DNA of 64,000 nt from CAIWHR01 sp039931775. Its GTDB lineage: Bacteria > Pseudomonadota > Gammaproteobacteria > Burkholderiales > Casimicrobiaceae. Positions within the stretch are counted from its first letter, which is position 1. Each line of letters opens with the position of its first letter. A program made the position numbers and the translations under genes. The notes under the pieces are model-generated. The model searched no databases. It saw only the letters and a list, made by a program, of their open reading frames with translations, and was not told the DNA's origin. The DNA is taken from positions 1-64,000 of the forward strand of contig JBDTRG010000050.1 of assembly GCA_039931775.1 (NCBI GenBank), read 5' to 3'. This document shows, piece after piece, positions 43,869-52,698 of this stretch.

Positions 43869-44863
43869 TGGCGGGCGCCAGCGCGAAAACCGCGTCGACC
43901 CGCACCCTGCCGTGTGCGCTGGCCGTGGCGGCCGCGCTCTACATCGCCGTGCCGATCGCGTTCGCAGGCAATCTCTATCTGATGAGCCTCGTCGTCGCCG
44001 CGTTGACGATCGGCGGCGTTGCGCTCGCGTGGGCGCTGCTCGGCAATCTCGGGGGCCTCGTCAGTTTCGGCCACGCGGCATTTTTCGGTGTCGGCTCGTA
44101 CGCGTCGGCGATCCTCGTGATGAAGGCCGGCTGGCCGATCGCACCCGCCATGCTGGCGGGCGGCGCCTGTGCGGCGCTCTCCGCGGTGCTGGTCCTTCCG
44201 GCACTCCGGCTTCGCGGCCCGTATTTCGCCCTGGCGGTGCTCGCCTACGCGCACATCTTCCGCATTGTCGCGACCGAATGGAAGTCGCTCACCAACGGCG
44301 CCGGCGGCATCGGGAGCATTCCCCGCTTCGGAATTGTCCTCGGCTACGACCTGTCGGGCAAGACCGGCGCGTACTGGATCGCACTGACGATCGTGCTCGC
44401 GTTCGCGCTCTGCTATCGCGCGGTGCGTGCGAGCGACTACGGGCTCGCGCTTTCCGCGATGCACGACAGCGAGGACGCGACGCGCGCCGTGGGCGTCGAC
44501 AGCACGCTCTTGAAGGCGCTAATGCTGTTCCTTTCGGCGTTCATGACGGGTGTGATGGGGGCGTTCAACGCGCACTACATCAATTTTCTCGAACCCGATT
44601 ACGCATTTTCCGGCCAGTGGACGATGCTTCCCATCGTCGCAGCGATCTTTGGCGGATACCGGACGATCACCGGACCTCTGGTCGGCGCCGTGGTCGTCTA
44701 TCTCGTCGACCAGCTCGTATTCAAGGCGATGATGCCGATCGGCCACCAGATCATGCTGGGCGCGCTCCTTGGCGCGATGATTCTGTGCAGTCCCGGCGGA
44801 CTCGTGCCGGTGCTCGCCAGGCGTCTTCGGGCAAGCCGGGTCCTTCGGTGGCGCGATGCTTGA
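43868..44863 (+). CDS. livM: HAAT permease, LivM type
   Basis: 331 residues from GTG 43868, which shares a base with the livH stop. Core LLGNLGGLVSFGHAAFFGVGSYASA, LRGPYFALAVLAYAHIFR and NAHYINFLEPDYAFSGQWTMLPIVAAIFGG are LivM signatures. Inner-membrane partner of LivH. The last 8 bases overlap livG, indicating coupled translation. Confidence 0.92.
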   Translation: MAGASAKTASTRTLPCALAVAAALYIAVPIAFAGNLYLMSLVVAALTIGGVALAWALLGNLGGLVSFGHAAFFGVGSYASAILVMKAGWPIAPAMLAGGACAALSAVLVLPALRLRGPYFALAVLAYAHIFRIVATEWKSLTNGAGGIGSIPRFGIVLGYDLSGKTGAYWIALTIVLAFALCYRAVRASDYGLALSAMHDSEDATRAVGVDSTLLKALMLFLSAFMTGVMGAFNAHYINFLEPDYAFSGQWTMLPIVAAIFGGYRTITGPLVGAVVVYLVDQLVFKAMMPIGHQIMLGALLGAMILCSPGGLVPVLARRLRASRVLRWRDA

Positions 44864-45572
44864 ACTCGCCGACATCGGCGTGCGCTTCGGCGGCCTCGAC
44901 GCACTCAAGGGCGTGTCGATGCGGGTGGGCGACGGGGAGATCGTCGGACTGGTCGGTCCCAACGGCGCCGGCAAGACGACGCTCTTCAACGTCCTGTCCG
45001 GCACCGTCCGTCCGCATCGCGGGACGATTCGCTTCGACGGCGTCGACATCGGCGCCCTTCGCCCGCACGCGCGGGCCCGTGGCGGCCTCGGAAGAACGTT
45101 CCAGATCCCGCAGCCGATGCACACGCTGACCGTCGCGGAGAACCTGCGTGTCGCGCAGCGCTTCGGCGCCGGTCGAATCGACGCGACCGCCGCGGCCGAG
45201 CTCCTGGAGCTCGTCGGGCTCGAGCGCAAGGCCCAAGTCGATGCCGCAACGGGCCTGTCGTTGTCGCAGATGAAGGCGCTCGAAGTCGCGAAGGCGCTGG
45301 CGACGGCGCCGCGGGTGCTGCTGCTCGACGAAGTGCTGGCCGGGCTCGAAGCGCACGGCAAGCGGACATTCACGCGGCTGCTGGTCGAGGTCCACCGGCG
45401 GTTCCGGCTCGCGATCCTGATCATCGAGCACGACATCGAGGCCATCCGCAGCCTGTGTCCGCGCGTCGCCGTGCTCGACTTCGGCAAGTTGATCGCCGAC
45501 GGCGCGCCCAGCGCGGTGTTCAACGATCCTGCCGTGGTCGCGAGTTACACAGGAAGGCCCGTCGATGCTTGA
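44856..45572 (+). CDS. livG: HAAT ATPase, LivG type, with degenerate signature
   Basis: 238 residues. Walker A GPNGAGKTTLFNVLSG, Q-loop region GLGRTFQIPQPMHTLTV, Walker B VLLLDEVLAGL with catalytic Glu159, switch His in IIEHDIEAI. The ABC signature is LSLSQMKALEVAKAL (residues 134-148) where LivG proteins normally read LSYGQQR; the usual Gly is Ser and Gln-Arg is changed. Position within the operon (8-base overlaps on both sides) shows it is expressed with its partners, so it is probably functional together with an intact LivF. Confidence 0.9.
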   Translation: MLELADIGVRFGGLDALKGVSMRVGDGEIVGLVGPNGAGKTTLFNVLSGTVRPHRGTIRFDGVDIGALRPHARARGGLGRTFQIPQPMHTLTVAENLRVAQRFGAGRIDATAAAELLELVGLERKAQVDAATGLSLSQMKALEVAKALATAPRVLLLDEVLAGLEAHGKRTFTRLLVEVHRRFRLAILIIEHDIEAIRSLCPRVAVLDFGKLIADGAPSAVFNDPAVVASYTGRPVDA

Positions 45573-46266
45573 GGTCCGCGGCGTCCGTGCCGGTTACGGG
45601 GCGATCAACGTGCTGTGGGACGTCGACCTCAACTTCGGCGCCGGCAAGCTCACGACGATCATCGGTCCGAATGGCGCAGGCAAGACGACGCTGCTCCGCG
45701 CCATCATGGGTCAGCTCCCGGTCACGCAGGGCGCGATCACCCTGGACGGACGACGGCTCGACGGCACGCCGACGTGGCGGATGCCGGACCTCCGGATCGC
45801 CATGATTCCGGAGGGACGCATGACCTTTCGCGACATGAGCGTCGAGGAGAATCTGCTGCTCGGCGCTTATTCCGTCCGCCGGCAGGCGGGAATCGGGCGG
45901 CGGCTGGACGACGCCTACGCGACGTTTCCGCGACTGGCCGAACGTCGACGCCAGCTCGCCGGGTCGCTCTCCGGCGGCGAAGCGCAGATGCTGGCGATGG
46001 CGCGCGGCCTGATGGCGGAACCCCAGCTGCTGCTGATCGACGAGCCGTCATTGGGGCTCGCCCCGGTCATCGTCCAGGAGATCTTCGCGCTGATCGCGCG
46101 ACTGAAGGCGCAAGGCCGCACCATCGTCCTGGTCGAGCAGAACACCGAGCGTGCGGTCGCGATCGCAGATGCCGTTTACCTGCTTCAGGGCGGCAAGGTC
46201 GTGCTTGCGCAGCCTGCGGCCGAGGTCGATCTCCACCGGCTGCATCGGCTCTATTTCGCCCGCTGA
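45565..46266 (+). CDS. livF: HAAT ATPase, LivF type
   Basis: 233 residues. Walker A GPNGAGKTTLLRAIMG, IPEGRMTFRDMSVEENLLLGAY (LivF-specific 'PEGR' block), signature LSGGEAQMLAMARGLM, Walker B LLLIDEPSLGLAP, switch region VEQNTERAVAIAD. All catalytic motifs are canonical, in contrast to LivG. Start overlaps livG by 8 bases; AGGAAGG lies about eight bases upstream. Last gene of the importer operon; converges on the flippase gene. Confidence 0.94.
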   Translation: MLEVRGVRAGYGAINVLWDVDLNFGAGKLTTIIGPNGAGKTTLLRAIMGQLPVTQGAITLDGRRLDGTPTWRMPDLRIAMIPEGRMTFRDMSVEENLLLGAYSVRRQAGIGRRLDDAYATFPRLAERRRQLAGSLSGGEAQMLAMARGLMAEPQLLLIDEPSLGLAPVIVQEIFALIARLKAQGRTIVLVEQNTERAVAIADAVYLLQGGKVVLAQPAAEVDLHRLHRLYFAR

Positions 46267-46291
46267 TGGCGAGCGCGCATCGGCGGGCAGG

Positions 46292-47803
46292 TCAATTCCT
46301 CGCGCGCAGCAACCGCCAGACAGACCATAGTTCGTCGATCGTGCTGCGCGAAATCGTGAACAGTGCGGCGAAGAACAGCATCGCACCGATCGCCACCTGT
46401 TCGATCAGCTCGACAAGGACCGTCGAGCGCGGTACGAGGCGCATCGCGTCGAGCGCGAATAATGCGGCACCCATGAACACCGCGGCACCCGCCGCAGGAA
46501 GGAGCTGCGCTAGCGTCTTGCGCGGGTCGAGCTCGATCAGCCGCAGCGCGCGGTACGTCGACGCAAAGTGCGCAACGTTGAACAGCAGGACGCCGACCGC
46601 AACGCCCGCGGTGCCCCAACGGCTTCCGATAAGGACGGCGAGGACCAGTAGCGGCGTAAGCCACAGGCCGATCTTGAAATCGAGGTCCGGCCGGCCCTTC
46701 GCCCGGTAGATGTTGCTGAGCAGCGCCTGCAGCGCCCGCATGATTCCGACGATCGCGAGTATCTGGAGCAGCGGCACGACCGGGAGCCATTGATCGCCGT
46801 AAAGCGTGCGCACGATCGGGTCCGCGAGCGCGGCCATTCCGACTCCCATCGGCATCGCGATCGCCGCGAGCAGGCGAAGGCTTTTCAGCACGCCGTACTG
46901 GAATGCCGAATGGTCGGACTGGACCATCGAGTACGCCGGAAACAGCACGCGCTGCATCGCCGCGGCCATCCGGCTGCGCAGTTCCTCGGGCAGCGCGAGC
47001 CCGGTCTGGTAATAGCCCAACTGGGCCGCACCGAAAGCCCGGCCCACTGTCGCCGTGTCCACGCTCGACGCGATGAAGTTAAGCGCCGCCGATCCGAAAT
47101 AGCTCCCACCGGTGCGCAAGTTGCGGCGGATGAAATCCATGTTGAAGCGGAACCGCGGCACGTACGGAATCAGGTACCAAACGAGGACGAACTGCGTCGC
47201 GCGGCCGGCGACGGTGGCCCAGACGAGGCTCCATACACCGAAGCCGGCCAAGGCGAGCGAAATGCTCACGGCGATCCGCACGAGGAGGTTCGCGAGCTGG
47301 CAAATGAACTCGTACCTGAACAGCAGGAGCCGGTAGACGATCGATTGGTGGATCGCCGAAACCTCCTCAAACAGGATCAGGCTCGACATGGCCCACAGGA
47401 TCGGCGCGAGACGCGGTTCCCTGAATAGGTCCGCGGTGACGGCCGAACCCGCGATCAGCAGCGATACGATCATGACCCCGAGAAACACGCTGAGCCAGAA
47501 TCCCGAATCGAGGTCGAGTCGGCGAACGTGTTGCTGTTGCACGAGGATCGCGGGCAGGCCGAACACGCACAGCATCGCCGCCAATTCGGTGACCACGGTC
47601 GCCATGGCGACGTACCCGTAGTCCGTCGGCGTCAACAGGCGCGCAAGAATCGCGGTCGAGCCCACCGTTAGCACGGCGCGTGCCACGATCAACGTTCCCA
47701 TCCACGCCGCGCCGCGTACCACCCGGCCGCTCAGGTCTTCCGCATTCGGGCGGAAGCACACCCGCATGATCCGCGGGTCGCGTCCGGGCATCCTGATGGC
47801 CAT
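46292..47803 (-). CDS. Polysaccharide/O-antigen flippase-like membrane protein
   Basis: 503 residues with about 12-14 hydrophobic spans. MATE/MOP-superfamily polysaccharide exporter (WzxC-like): GRVVRGAAWMGTLIVARAVL, ILARLLTPTDYGYVAMATVV, QTGLALPEELRSRMAAAMQRVLFPAYS, and FKIGLWLTPLL. Family members move lipid-linked oligosaccharides across the inner membrane. No glycosyltransferase operon is adjacent, though a GT41-type protein is encoded 5.4 kb away, so the substrate is unknown. Downstream of the RsbW-like gene on the same strand, 98 bases apart; a shared transcript is possible. Confidence 0.85.
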   Translation of the reverse strand: MAIRMPGRDPRIMRVCFRPNAEDLSGRVVRGAAWMGTLIVARAVLTVGSTAILARLLTPTDYGYVAMATVVTELAAMLCVFGLPAILVQQQHVRRLDLDSGFWLSVFLGVMIVSLLIAGSAVTADLFREPRLAPILWAMSSLILFEEVSAIHQSIVYRLLLFRYEFICQLANLLVRIAVSISLALAGFGVWSLVWATVAGRATQFVLVWYLIPYVPRFRFNMDFIRRNLRTGGSYFGSAALNFIASSVDTATVGRAFGAAQLGYYQTGLALPEELRSRMAAAMQRVLFPAYSMVQSDHSAFQYGVLKSLRLLAAIAMPMGVGMAALADPIVRTLYGDQWLPVVPLLQILAIVGIMRALQALLSNIYRAKGRPDLDFKIGLWLTPLLVLAVLIGSRWGTAGVAVGVLLFNVAHFASTYRALRLIELDPRKTLAQLLPAAGAAVFMGAALFALDAMRLVPRSTVLVELIEQVAIGAMLFFAALFTISRSTIDELWSVWRLLRARN

Positions 47804-47901
47804 GTCTGTCCCCGTTCGTTCACGCGGCAGCCGTCAGGCCGGCGGCGCGATGCCGATCCTGGCCCATGCCTCGAACATGCCTGCGGATGCGCCCCGTCGA
47901 G

Positions 47902-48372
47902 TCACCGGCGCGCGATCGTGCGTACGGCGCGCTCGAGACCCTCGCACCGTACGCTCAACCAGAGCTGGTTGCGCACATCCTCGCGGACATACCTCGCGGT
48001 CCCCGCGAATTGACGGACGAGGTGAACGCCGAGGTCGCCGATCGGACGCGACTCGATTGGGGTGCTCACGTCGACCGGCGGTACCGACAGCGGGTCGAAA
48101 CGCGGTGCCGCGTCTTCGTAGAGAATCACAACGTCGTCGTCGCGAGCCGACAGCACCATGACGATCGGCGCGTCGCTTTCTCCGCGGTACCCGTGCACAA
48201 CCGTGTTCGTGAACAGCTCCTCGACGATCAGCGCAAGCCGCATCGCATCGTCGCGGGTAATTCGATGGCGCGCACAGAAGGCCTCCACGAATCCGGCCGT
48301 CTCGGGCAACAGGCTCATCCGCGCCCCGAAAACCCGGCGGTCGCCGCCGACCATGGAAAGTTGTCCCGGCAT
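47902..48372 (-). CDS. RsbW/SpoIIAB-like serine kinase-type ATPase
   Basis: 156 residues from ATG 48372 (ATG 48354 is an alternative). GHKL ATPase of the HATPase_c_2 group: N-box LALIVEELFTNTVVHGY (Glu51, Asn56), G1-like YEDAAPRFDPL, G2-like GDLGVHLV. In partner switching such proteins bind a sigma factor or other target and phosphorylate a STAS-domain antagonist. The matching STAS protein and SpoIIE-type phosphatase are encoded at 52.7-53.1 and 49.6-51.7 kb. No sigma-factor gene is adjacent, so its target could be non-transcriptional. Divergent from the FecR gene. Confidence 0.85.
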   Translation of the reverse strand: MPGQLSMVGGDRRVFGARMSLLPETAGFVEAFCARHRITRDDAMRLALIVEELFTNTVVHGYRGESDAPIVMVLSARDDDVVILYEDAAPRFDPLSVPPVDVSTPIESRPIGDLGVHLVRQFAGTARYVREDVRNQLWLSVRCEGLERAVRTIARR

Positions 48373-48478
48373 GGGTATAGAATCGCCCCGTCTGCAAGGG
48401 ATCCCAGGCGAGTATAAGTGGATCGCCGCGGCGTCCACGTTCCGCATCACCATCTTTGCGCAATTTCGGGGGGTTCCG
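48373..48478. promoter_or_regulatory. Divergent control region of RsbW-like and FecR genes
   Basis: 106 bases. Contains -10-like hexamers TAGAAT (48378-48383) and TATAAG (48413-48418) but no well-spaced -35, which leaves room for an activator or an alternative sigma factor. No clear operator palindrome seen. Confidence 0.35.
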
Positions 48479-48934
48479 ATGACGATTCGACACGGTGATC
48501 TGCGTTGGTTTCTGGCGGCCGCATTCGCAGTGGGTGCCGTTGCTTCGGTCGATGCGACCGACATCGGGCAGGTCAAGGTCGCGAAAGGCCAGGTATCGAT
48601 CGAGCGCGGAACCCAGCTGTTGCCTGGGACCGCCGGCGCGAGGCTGCAGACCGGCGACGTGCTGAAGACCGGCGCCGACGGCTCGGTGGGACTCACGATG
48701 ACCGACAACTCTCTGCTCTCGGCAGGCCCGAACAGCATCCTGTCGCTCGATCGTTACGAATTCGACTCGACGACGAGCCAGGGCCAATTCGACGCATCGC
48801 TCTCCAAGGGCTCGCTTGCCGTCATCTCGGGCCGCATCGCCAAGCAATCCCCGGAAGCGATGAAGGTGCGCACACCCGCGTCGATACTCGGCGTGCGCGG
48901 CACCGAGTTCGTGGTCAGCGCGAATGACAACTAG
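48479..48934 (+). CDS. Exported FecR-domain protein
   Basis: 151 residues. Sec signal (residues 1-26, LAAAFAVGAVASVDA) and a FecR domain: VKVAKGQVSIERGTQLLPGTAGARLQTGDVLKTGADGSVGLTMTDNS and MKVRTPASILGVRGTEFVV, the 'TP-a-lGVRGT' ending typical of free-standing periplasmic FecR proteins. Unlike FecR of iron uptake it has no membrane anchor or anti-sigma domain. Role unknown; such proteins often accompany OmpA or CHASE2 genes. Strong purine-rich site (GGGGGG) before ATG 48479. Its end overlaps the OmpA-like gene by 11 bases. Confidence 0.87.
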   Translation: MTIRHGDLRWFLAAAFAVGAVASVDATDIGQVKVAKGQVSIERGTQLLPGTAGARLQTGDVLKTGADGSVGLTMTDNSLLSAGPNSILSLDRYEFDSTTSQGQFDASLSKGSLAVISGRIAKQSPEAMKVRTPASILGVRGTEFVVSANDN

Positions 48935-49535
48935 CGGGTGGGTACGCTTCCGCTCGGGGATCGCCGCCGGCGTCCTGGCCGCATGGCTCGGCGGCTGTTC
49001 GTATAACACCGGCATCGTCGTCCTGCTGCCCGAAAAGGACGGCCGCGACACCGCCGTCGAGGTCACGCAGGGCGACCAGAAATACGTGCTCGACAAACCG
49101 TACGCCGCCACCCGGCAATGGCCGGCCGGCGCGCAAACCTACACGTCGGACCCGAAGGAAGTGCAGGCGCGCTTCGGCGCCGCGCTTGCCGCGCAACCCC
49201 GCCGCGCCACGTCGTTCACGCTGTACTTCGTCGAAGGCCAGGATGAATTCACCGTCGAGTCGAAGGCGGTCCTGGAAGGCATGTTCGCCGAGATCGCGAA
49301 GTACCCGGTGCCCGATCTCGTCGTCGTCGGCCACACCGACACGGTCGGGAACAACGCGGTAAACGACGCGCTTGCCCTTCGTCGCGCGGAAACCGTTCGC
49401 GCGGCGATTCTCGCCCGCGGCGTCGCCCCGGAAAACATCGTGGCGATCGGACGGGGCAAACGGGAATTGCTGGTATTGACGGCGGAAGGCGTCGCCGAGC
49501 CGCGCAATCGGCGCGTCGAGATTGTCGTTCGCTGA
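48924..49535 (+). CDS. OmpA-family lipoprotein
   Basis: 203 residues. Lipobox LGGC with Cys25, so lipid-anchored, probably in the outer membrane. The C-terminal OmpA/MotB-like peptidoglycan-binding domain reads VVVGHTDTVGNNAVNDALALRRAETVRAAIL and ends EPRNRRVEIVVR, with the Asp and Arg that contact diaminopimelate. The middle part (residues 30-95) is not recognised. Overlap with the FecR gene suggests the two act together at the envelope. Confidence 0.9.
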   Translation: MTTSGWVRFRSGIAAGVLAAWLGGCSYNTGIVVLLPEKDGRDTAVEVTQGDQKYVLDKPYAATRQWPAGAQTYTSDPKEVQARFGAALAAQPRRATSFTLYFVEGQDEFTVESKAVLEGMFAEIAKYPVPDLVVVGHTDTVGNNAVNDALALRRAETVRAAILARGVAPENIVAIGRGKRELLVLTAEGVAEPRNRRVEIVVR

Positions 49536-49582
49536 TCCCGGGGGACGCTGACGCTTCGGCGGCTCGGGCGTCGATTCCGCGA

Positions 49583-51733
49583 TCAGGCCTTCACGGGCGC
49601 TCCGTCGCCATCGGGGCCGTGCCAGCGCAGCACCAGCACCGTGATGTCGTCCGCGGGCTCGGTGCCGGCAGCGAACGCGTCGACATCGACGCGCAGCGCA
49701 TCGACGACGGCGCCCGCGTTCGTATCGGGAGTCGCCAGTCGCTGCAGCAGCGCACGCACCCGGGCGCCCCCGTAGAGCGCGCCGACGGGACTGAGCGCTT
49801 CGGTGACGCCATCGGAGATGAGGCACAGCATTTCTCCCGGGCGGATCCGGCATTCGCCTCCCCGGTAGACGAACCCGTCCACGGCGCACAGTGGCGGCCC
49901 TCCGCCGTCTTCGATCCGTACCACCGTTGCGCCCACGGGATCCACGAGATACGGATTCTCGTGTCCGGCGTTGCAATAGCTCAAATCGCCGGACTCGAGA
50001 TCGAGAACGGCGGCGAACGCGGTGACGAACAGCATTTCCGGATTGTCGCGCGAGACTTCCGCATTGGCCGCGAACATCAGCTCGCCGATGTCCGCGTCGG
50101 AGGTCCGCAGCATCGTGCTCTTGTACAACGCCTTGCTCACCGCCATGAAGATGCTCGCGGAGAGGCCCTTGCCGGCGACGTCCCCGACCAGGAAGAACAG
50201 ATGCCGGTCGTCGAGGCGGAAAAAATCGTAGAGATCGCCGCCGACCTCGCGGGCCGGGATCATCACGGCGGCGAGATCGATGCGAGGGTCGTCGCGCAGG
50301 AGGTCGGCGCGCGGCAACGTCGCGATCTGGATCCGCTTCGCCGCGTCGAGCTCACCCGCAATGCGCGCGCTCTGTTCGCGCTCTCGCTGAACGATGCGCT
50401 CAAGCGAGCGTTTCTGCCGCGTCGCTTCGGCGAGCGTCAGCACCAGCAGGGTCACGAAGAGCAGCGCCAGGCCCAATCCCGGCACCGCTGCATCGAAGAG
50501 AAGCCGCTGCAGTCTGAACGCCAGATAGCCGGACAACACGAGCGCGGCGACGCAGCCGATGGCGAGCAGCACCGCATTGCGCGCGCTCCATCGCGGCACG
50601 GCGCACACGAGCAGACCGCCCAGCAGCAGGAACGTCAGCGCCTCCGCGCGCGACGCCCAGGCCGGGCGGCGCAGCAGCGTCTGATCGAACAGGTTTTCAA
50701 GAAGCTGCGCATGAATCTCGACGCCCGGCATCATCGTCCCCAGCGGGGTGGTCTTGTCCTCGACCATCCCCAGACCCGTCACCCCGATCAGGACGAGCTT
50801 GCGTTCGAGCTGCTTCGGGTCGAACTTGCCGTCGAGTATGTCGACCGCCGAGATGAATCGATCCGCGTTGTGCGGCGAATAGTAGACGCGAACGGCGCCG
50901 TCCTCCTCGGTCGCCGCGACGAACTTGCCCACTCCGATGCCCAGCACCGACGGGCCCGTGGTCATCAGCTTGAGCGACGGCGCGCCGACGGCGATCCGCA
51001 GCATCTCGACGGCAAGCGCCGGAACCAGCGTTCCGCCGACACTTGCAACGAGCGGAATACGGCGGATGACTCCGCCCGCGGGCTCGACCGAGATGAGGCC
51101 ATGGCCGGATGCGGCCCGATCGAGCTGATCGAGACTCGTCACCACACCGGAGAACGACGGAACGTTCGGCACGACGCGCGCGGCCGCAGTCCCGTGCGAA
51201 CCGAGGTCCGTGACGCCGAACGGCGGCGCTCGCAGCAGGGCTCCTGTCGGGGCGGCACTGCCGGCGATCGCCAGCACGATCGGCGCGCCTTCGAACGTGC
51301 GCGCGAGCTCTGCGTCGTGGGTCGAGAGCGCCTTGATCTGGCTCGCCAGCGCGGGATCGCTGTTTCCGGTGCGCGCGAGCAGCCGCTCGAGCGACAGGCC
51401 ATCCGCCTCCGGCATCAGGATGTCGACGCCGATCGCCGCCGGTTGATGGCGGTTGATGTCGCGTATCAGCTGCGCGAGTACCGGACGCGGCCACGGCCAC
51501 TGGCCGAGGGCCACCAGGCTCTTCTGGTCGATCTCGACGATCGTCGCCGGCATCGACGCGAGCTGCCGCGGCGAAATTGTCTGGTAGGCGTCGAACCACG
51601 CTGTCTGCGTGCGCGCGTTCCACGCCGGATTGAGCCAGATCAGCGCGGTGATGAGGAGGAGGAGCGGGACTGCGACGAGGCGAACGTTGCCGGACCGACG
51701 CGCGGCGGCCGACAGTGCCGCAGGAAACTTCAC
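49583..51733 (-). CDS. CHASE2 sensor with SpoIIE-type phosphatase
   Basis: 716 residues from GTG 51733, whose TGA overlap (GTGA) with the upstream gene fixes the start. One N-terminal span (about 19-36), an extracytoplasmic CHASE2 domain (about 40-385; QTAWFDAYQTISPRQ, AAIGVDILMPEAD, VLIGVTGLGMVEDKTTP), three closely spaced C-terminal spans (about 400-490), a coiled linker, and a PP2C-like SpoIIE/RsbU domain (PAREVGGDLYDFFRLDD, VGDVAGKGLSASIFM, CNAGHENP, SDGVTEA, DDITVLVLRW). Metal ligands look intact. It should dephosphorylate a STAS antagonist in response to an envelope signal; the STAS gene is two genes upstream. Confidence 0.93.
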   Translation of the reverse strand: MKFPAALSAAARRSGNVRLVAVPLLLLITALIWLNPAWNARTQTAWFDAYQTISPRQLASMPATIVEIDQKSLVALGQWPWPRPVLAQLIRDINRHQPAAIGVDILMPEADGLSLERLLARTGNSDPALASQIKALSTHDAELARTFEGAPIVLAIAGSAAPTGALLRAPPFGVTDLGSHGTAAARVVPNVPSFSGVVTSLDQLDRAASGHGLISVEPAGGVIRRIPLVASVGGTLVPALAVEMLRIAVGAPSLKLMTTGPSVLGIGVGKFVAATEEDGAVRVYYSPHNADRFISAVDILDGKFDPKQLERKLVLIGVTGLGMVEDKTTPLGTMMPGVEIHAQLLENLFDQTLLRRPAWASRAEALTFLLLGGLLVCAVPRWSARNAVLLAIGCVAALVLSGYLAFRLQRLLFDAAVPGLGLALLFVTLLVLTLAEATRQKRSLERIVQREREQSARIAGELDAAKRIQIATLPRADLLRDDPRIDLAAVMIPAREVGGDLYDFFRLDDRHLFFLVGDVAGKGLSASIFMAVSKALYKSTMLRTSDADIGELMFAANAEVSRDNPEMLFVTAFAAVLDLESGDLSYCNAGHENPYLVDPVGATVVRIEDGGGPPLCAVDGFVYRGGECRIRPGEMLCLISDGVTEALSPVGALYGGARVRALLQRLATPDTNAGAVVDALRVDVDAFAAGTEPADDITVLVLRWHGPDGDGAPVKA

Positions 51734-52689
51734 AACTCGATTTCCATCCCGTCGTAGGCGGCGCTCACTTGCATCGGCTCTCGCGTGCGAGTGATTTCCT
51801 CGAGGCGCTTCGTCTCCGCGAGCACGCGCGAGATCGCCTCGTCGTCGTTGGCGGGTTCGTGGTGGAACAGGCAGAGGTGGCGCACGTCCGCGAGCTGGCA
51901 CAGCTCCACGCCGACGACGTTGCTCGAGTGCCCCCAGTCGGCCTTGACCGTGGTCGCTTCAGCAAGCGAATACATCGCGTCGAAGATCACGACGTCCGCG
52001 TCGCGGAAGAACTCGACGATGCTGGCGGTTTCCGTCGGGTCGGTGAGCTTGTGTTCGGAGTCGGTCGTGTAGACAACGGCTCGGCCCCCGCCCTCGAAGC
52101 GATAGCCGTACGAGTCGCCCGCGTGTCGCTGCAGCTTGGCCGTCACGCTCATGCCGGCGATGTCGTAACGCTTGCCGGGCTCGAGTTGGACGAACTCGAT
52201 GTCGGCGCGCAAGTAGGAAAAATCCACCGGAAACGACGGATTGTCCTGCTGGCGCCGCAACGCCGATTCGAGCCAAGGGTGGCAACCGTAGAAGCGGACG
52301 CGGTTGCCGGGGATGTAGGCCGGCGTGAAGAACGGCAGCCCCATGATGTGGTCCCAGTGCACGTGGGACACGAAGATGTGGTACGTCTGCGGGGAGCCCG
52401 GGCCGTGACGGGCGATCGCCGCCTGGCCGAACGGCCGAAGGCCGCTGCCGAGGTCGCACACAACGTAGTCCGCCCCCCCGGTCTCGATCTCGACGCACGG
52501 CGAATGTCCACCATAGGTTCCGGAGACCTCGATGCCGAGCCCGTCGAGGTAATCGTCGATCTCGCCGTCCGAACCGAAAGTGCGCCCCGACGCGCCACGA
52601 AGTGCAGCGACGAGCTTCTGGCGAACCCCGGCTGCGGTCAGCGAAACCGGCAGGGACCCGCGCGTCCCCCAGAAGCGAATCCGCTTCAT
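51730..52689 (-). CDS. Metallo-beta-lactamase-fold hydrolase
   Basis: 319 residues. Zinc motif HVHWDH (His109-His114), preceded by VVCDLGSGLRPFG and followed by AYIPGNRVRFYG; later HAGDSYGYRF, YTTDSEH and DWGHSS supply further ligands. This is the phosphodiesterase-like branch (RNase Z/cyclic-nucleotide phosphodiesterase-like) rather than a beta-lactamase. The TGA stop overlaps the GTG of the CHASE2 phosphatase and the start lies 9 bases after the STAS gene, so STAS-MBL-CHASE2/SpoIIE form one tight operon. A nucleotide second-messenger substrate is possible but unproven. Confidence 0.88.
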   Translation of the reverse strand: MKRIRFWGTRGSLPVSLTAAGVRQKLVAALRGASGRTFGSDGEIDDYLDGLGIEVSGTYGGHSPCVEIETGGADYVVCDLGSGLRPFGQAAIARHGPGSPQTYHIFVSHVHWDHIMGLPFFTPAYIPGNRVRFYGCHPWLESALRRQQDNPSFPVDFSYLRADIEFVQLEPGKRYDIAGMSVTAKLQRHAGDSYGYRFEGGGRAVVYTTDSEHKLTDPTETASIVEFFRDADVVIFDAMYSLAEATTVKADWGHSSNVVGVELCQLADVRHLCLFHHEPANDDEAISRVLAETKRLEEITRTREPMQVSAAYDGMEIEL

Positions 52690-52698
52690 GACTTCCCG

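Noticed and set aside
48158..48478. In-frame extension of the FecR gene upstream of 48479
   Set aside because: Overlaps the divergent ATPase gene and control region; a clear signal peptide and GGGGGG ribosome-binding site support ATG 48479.
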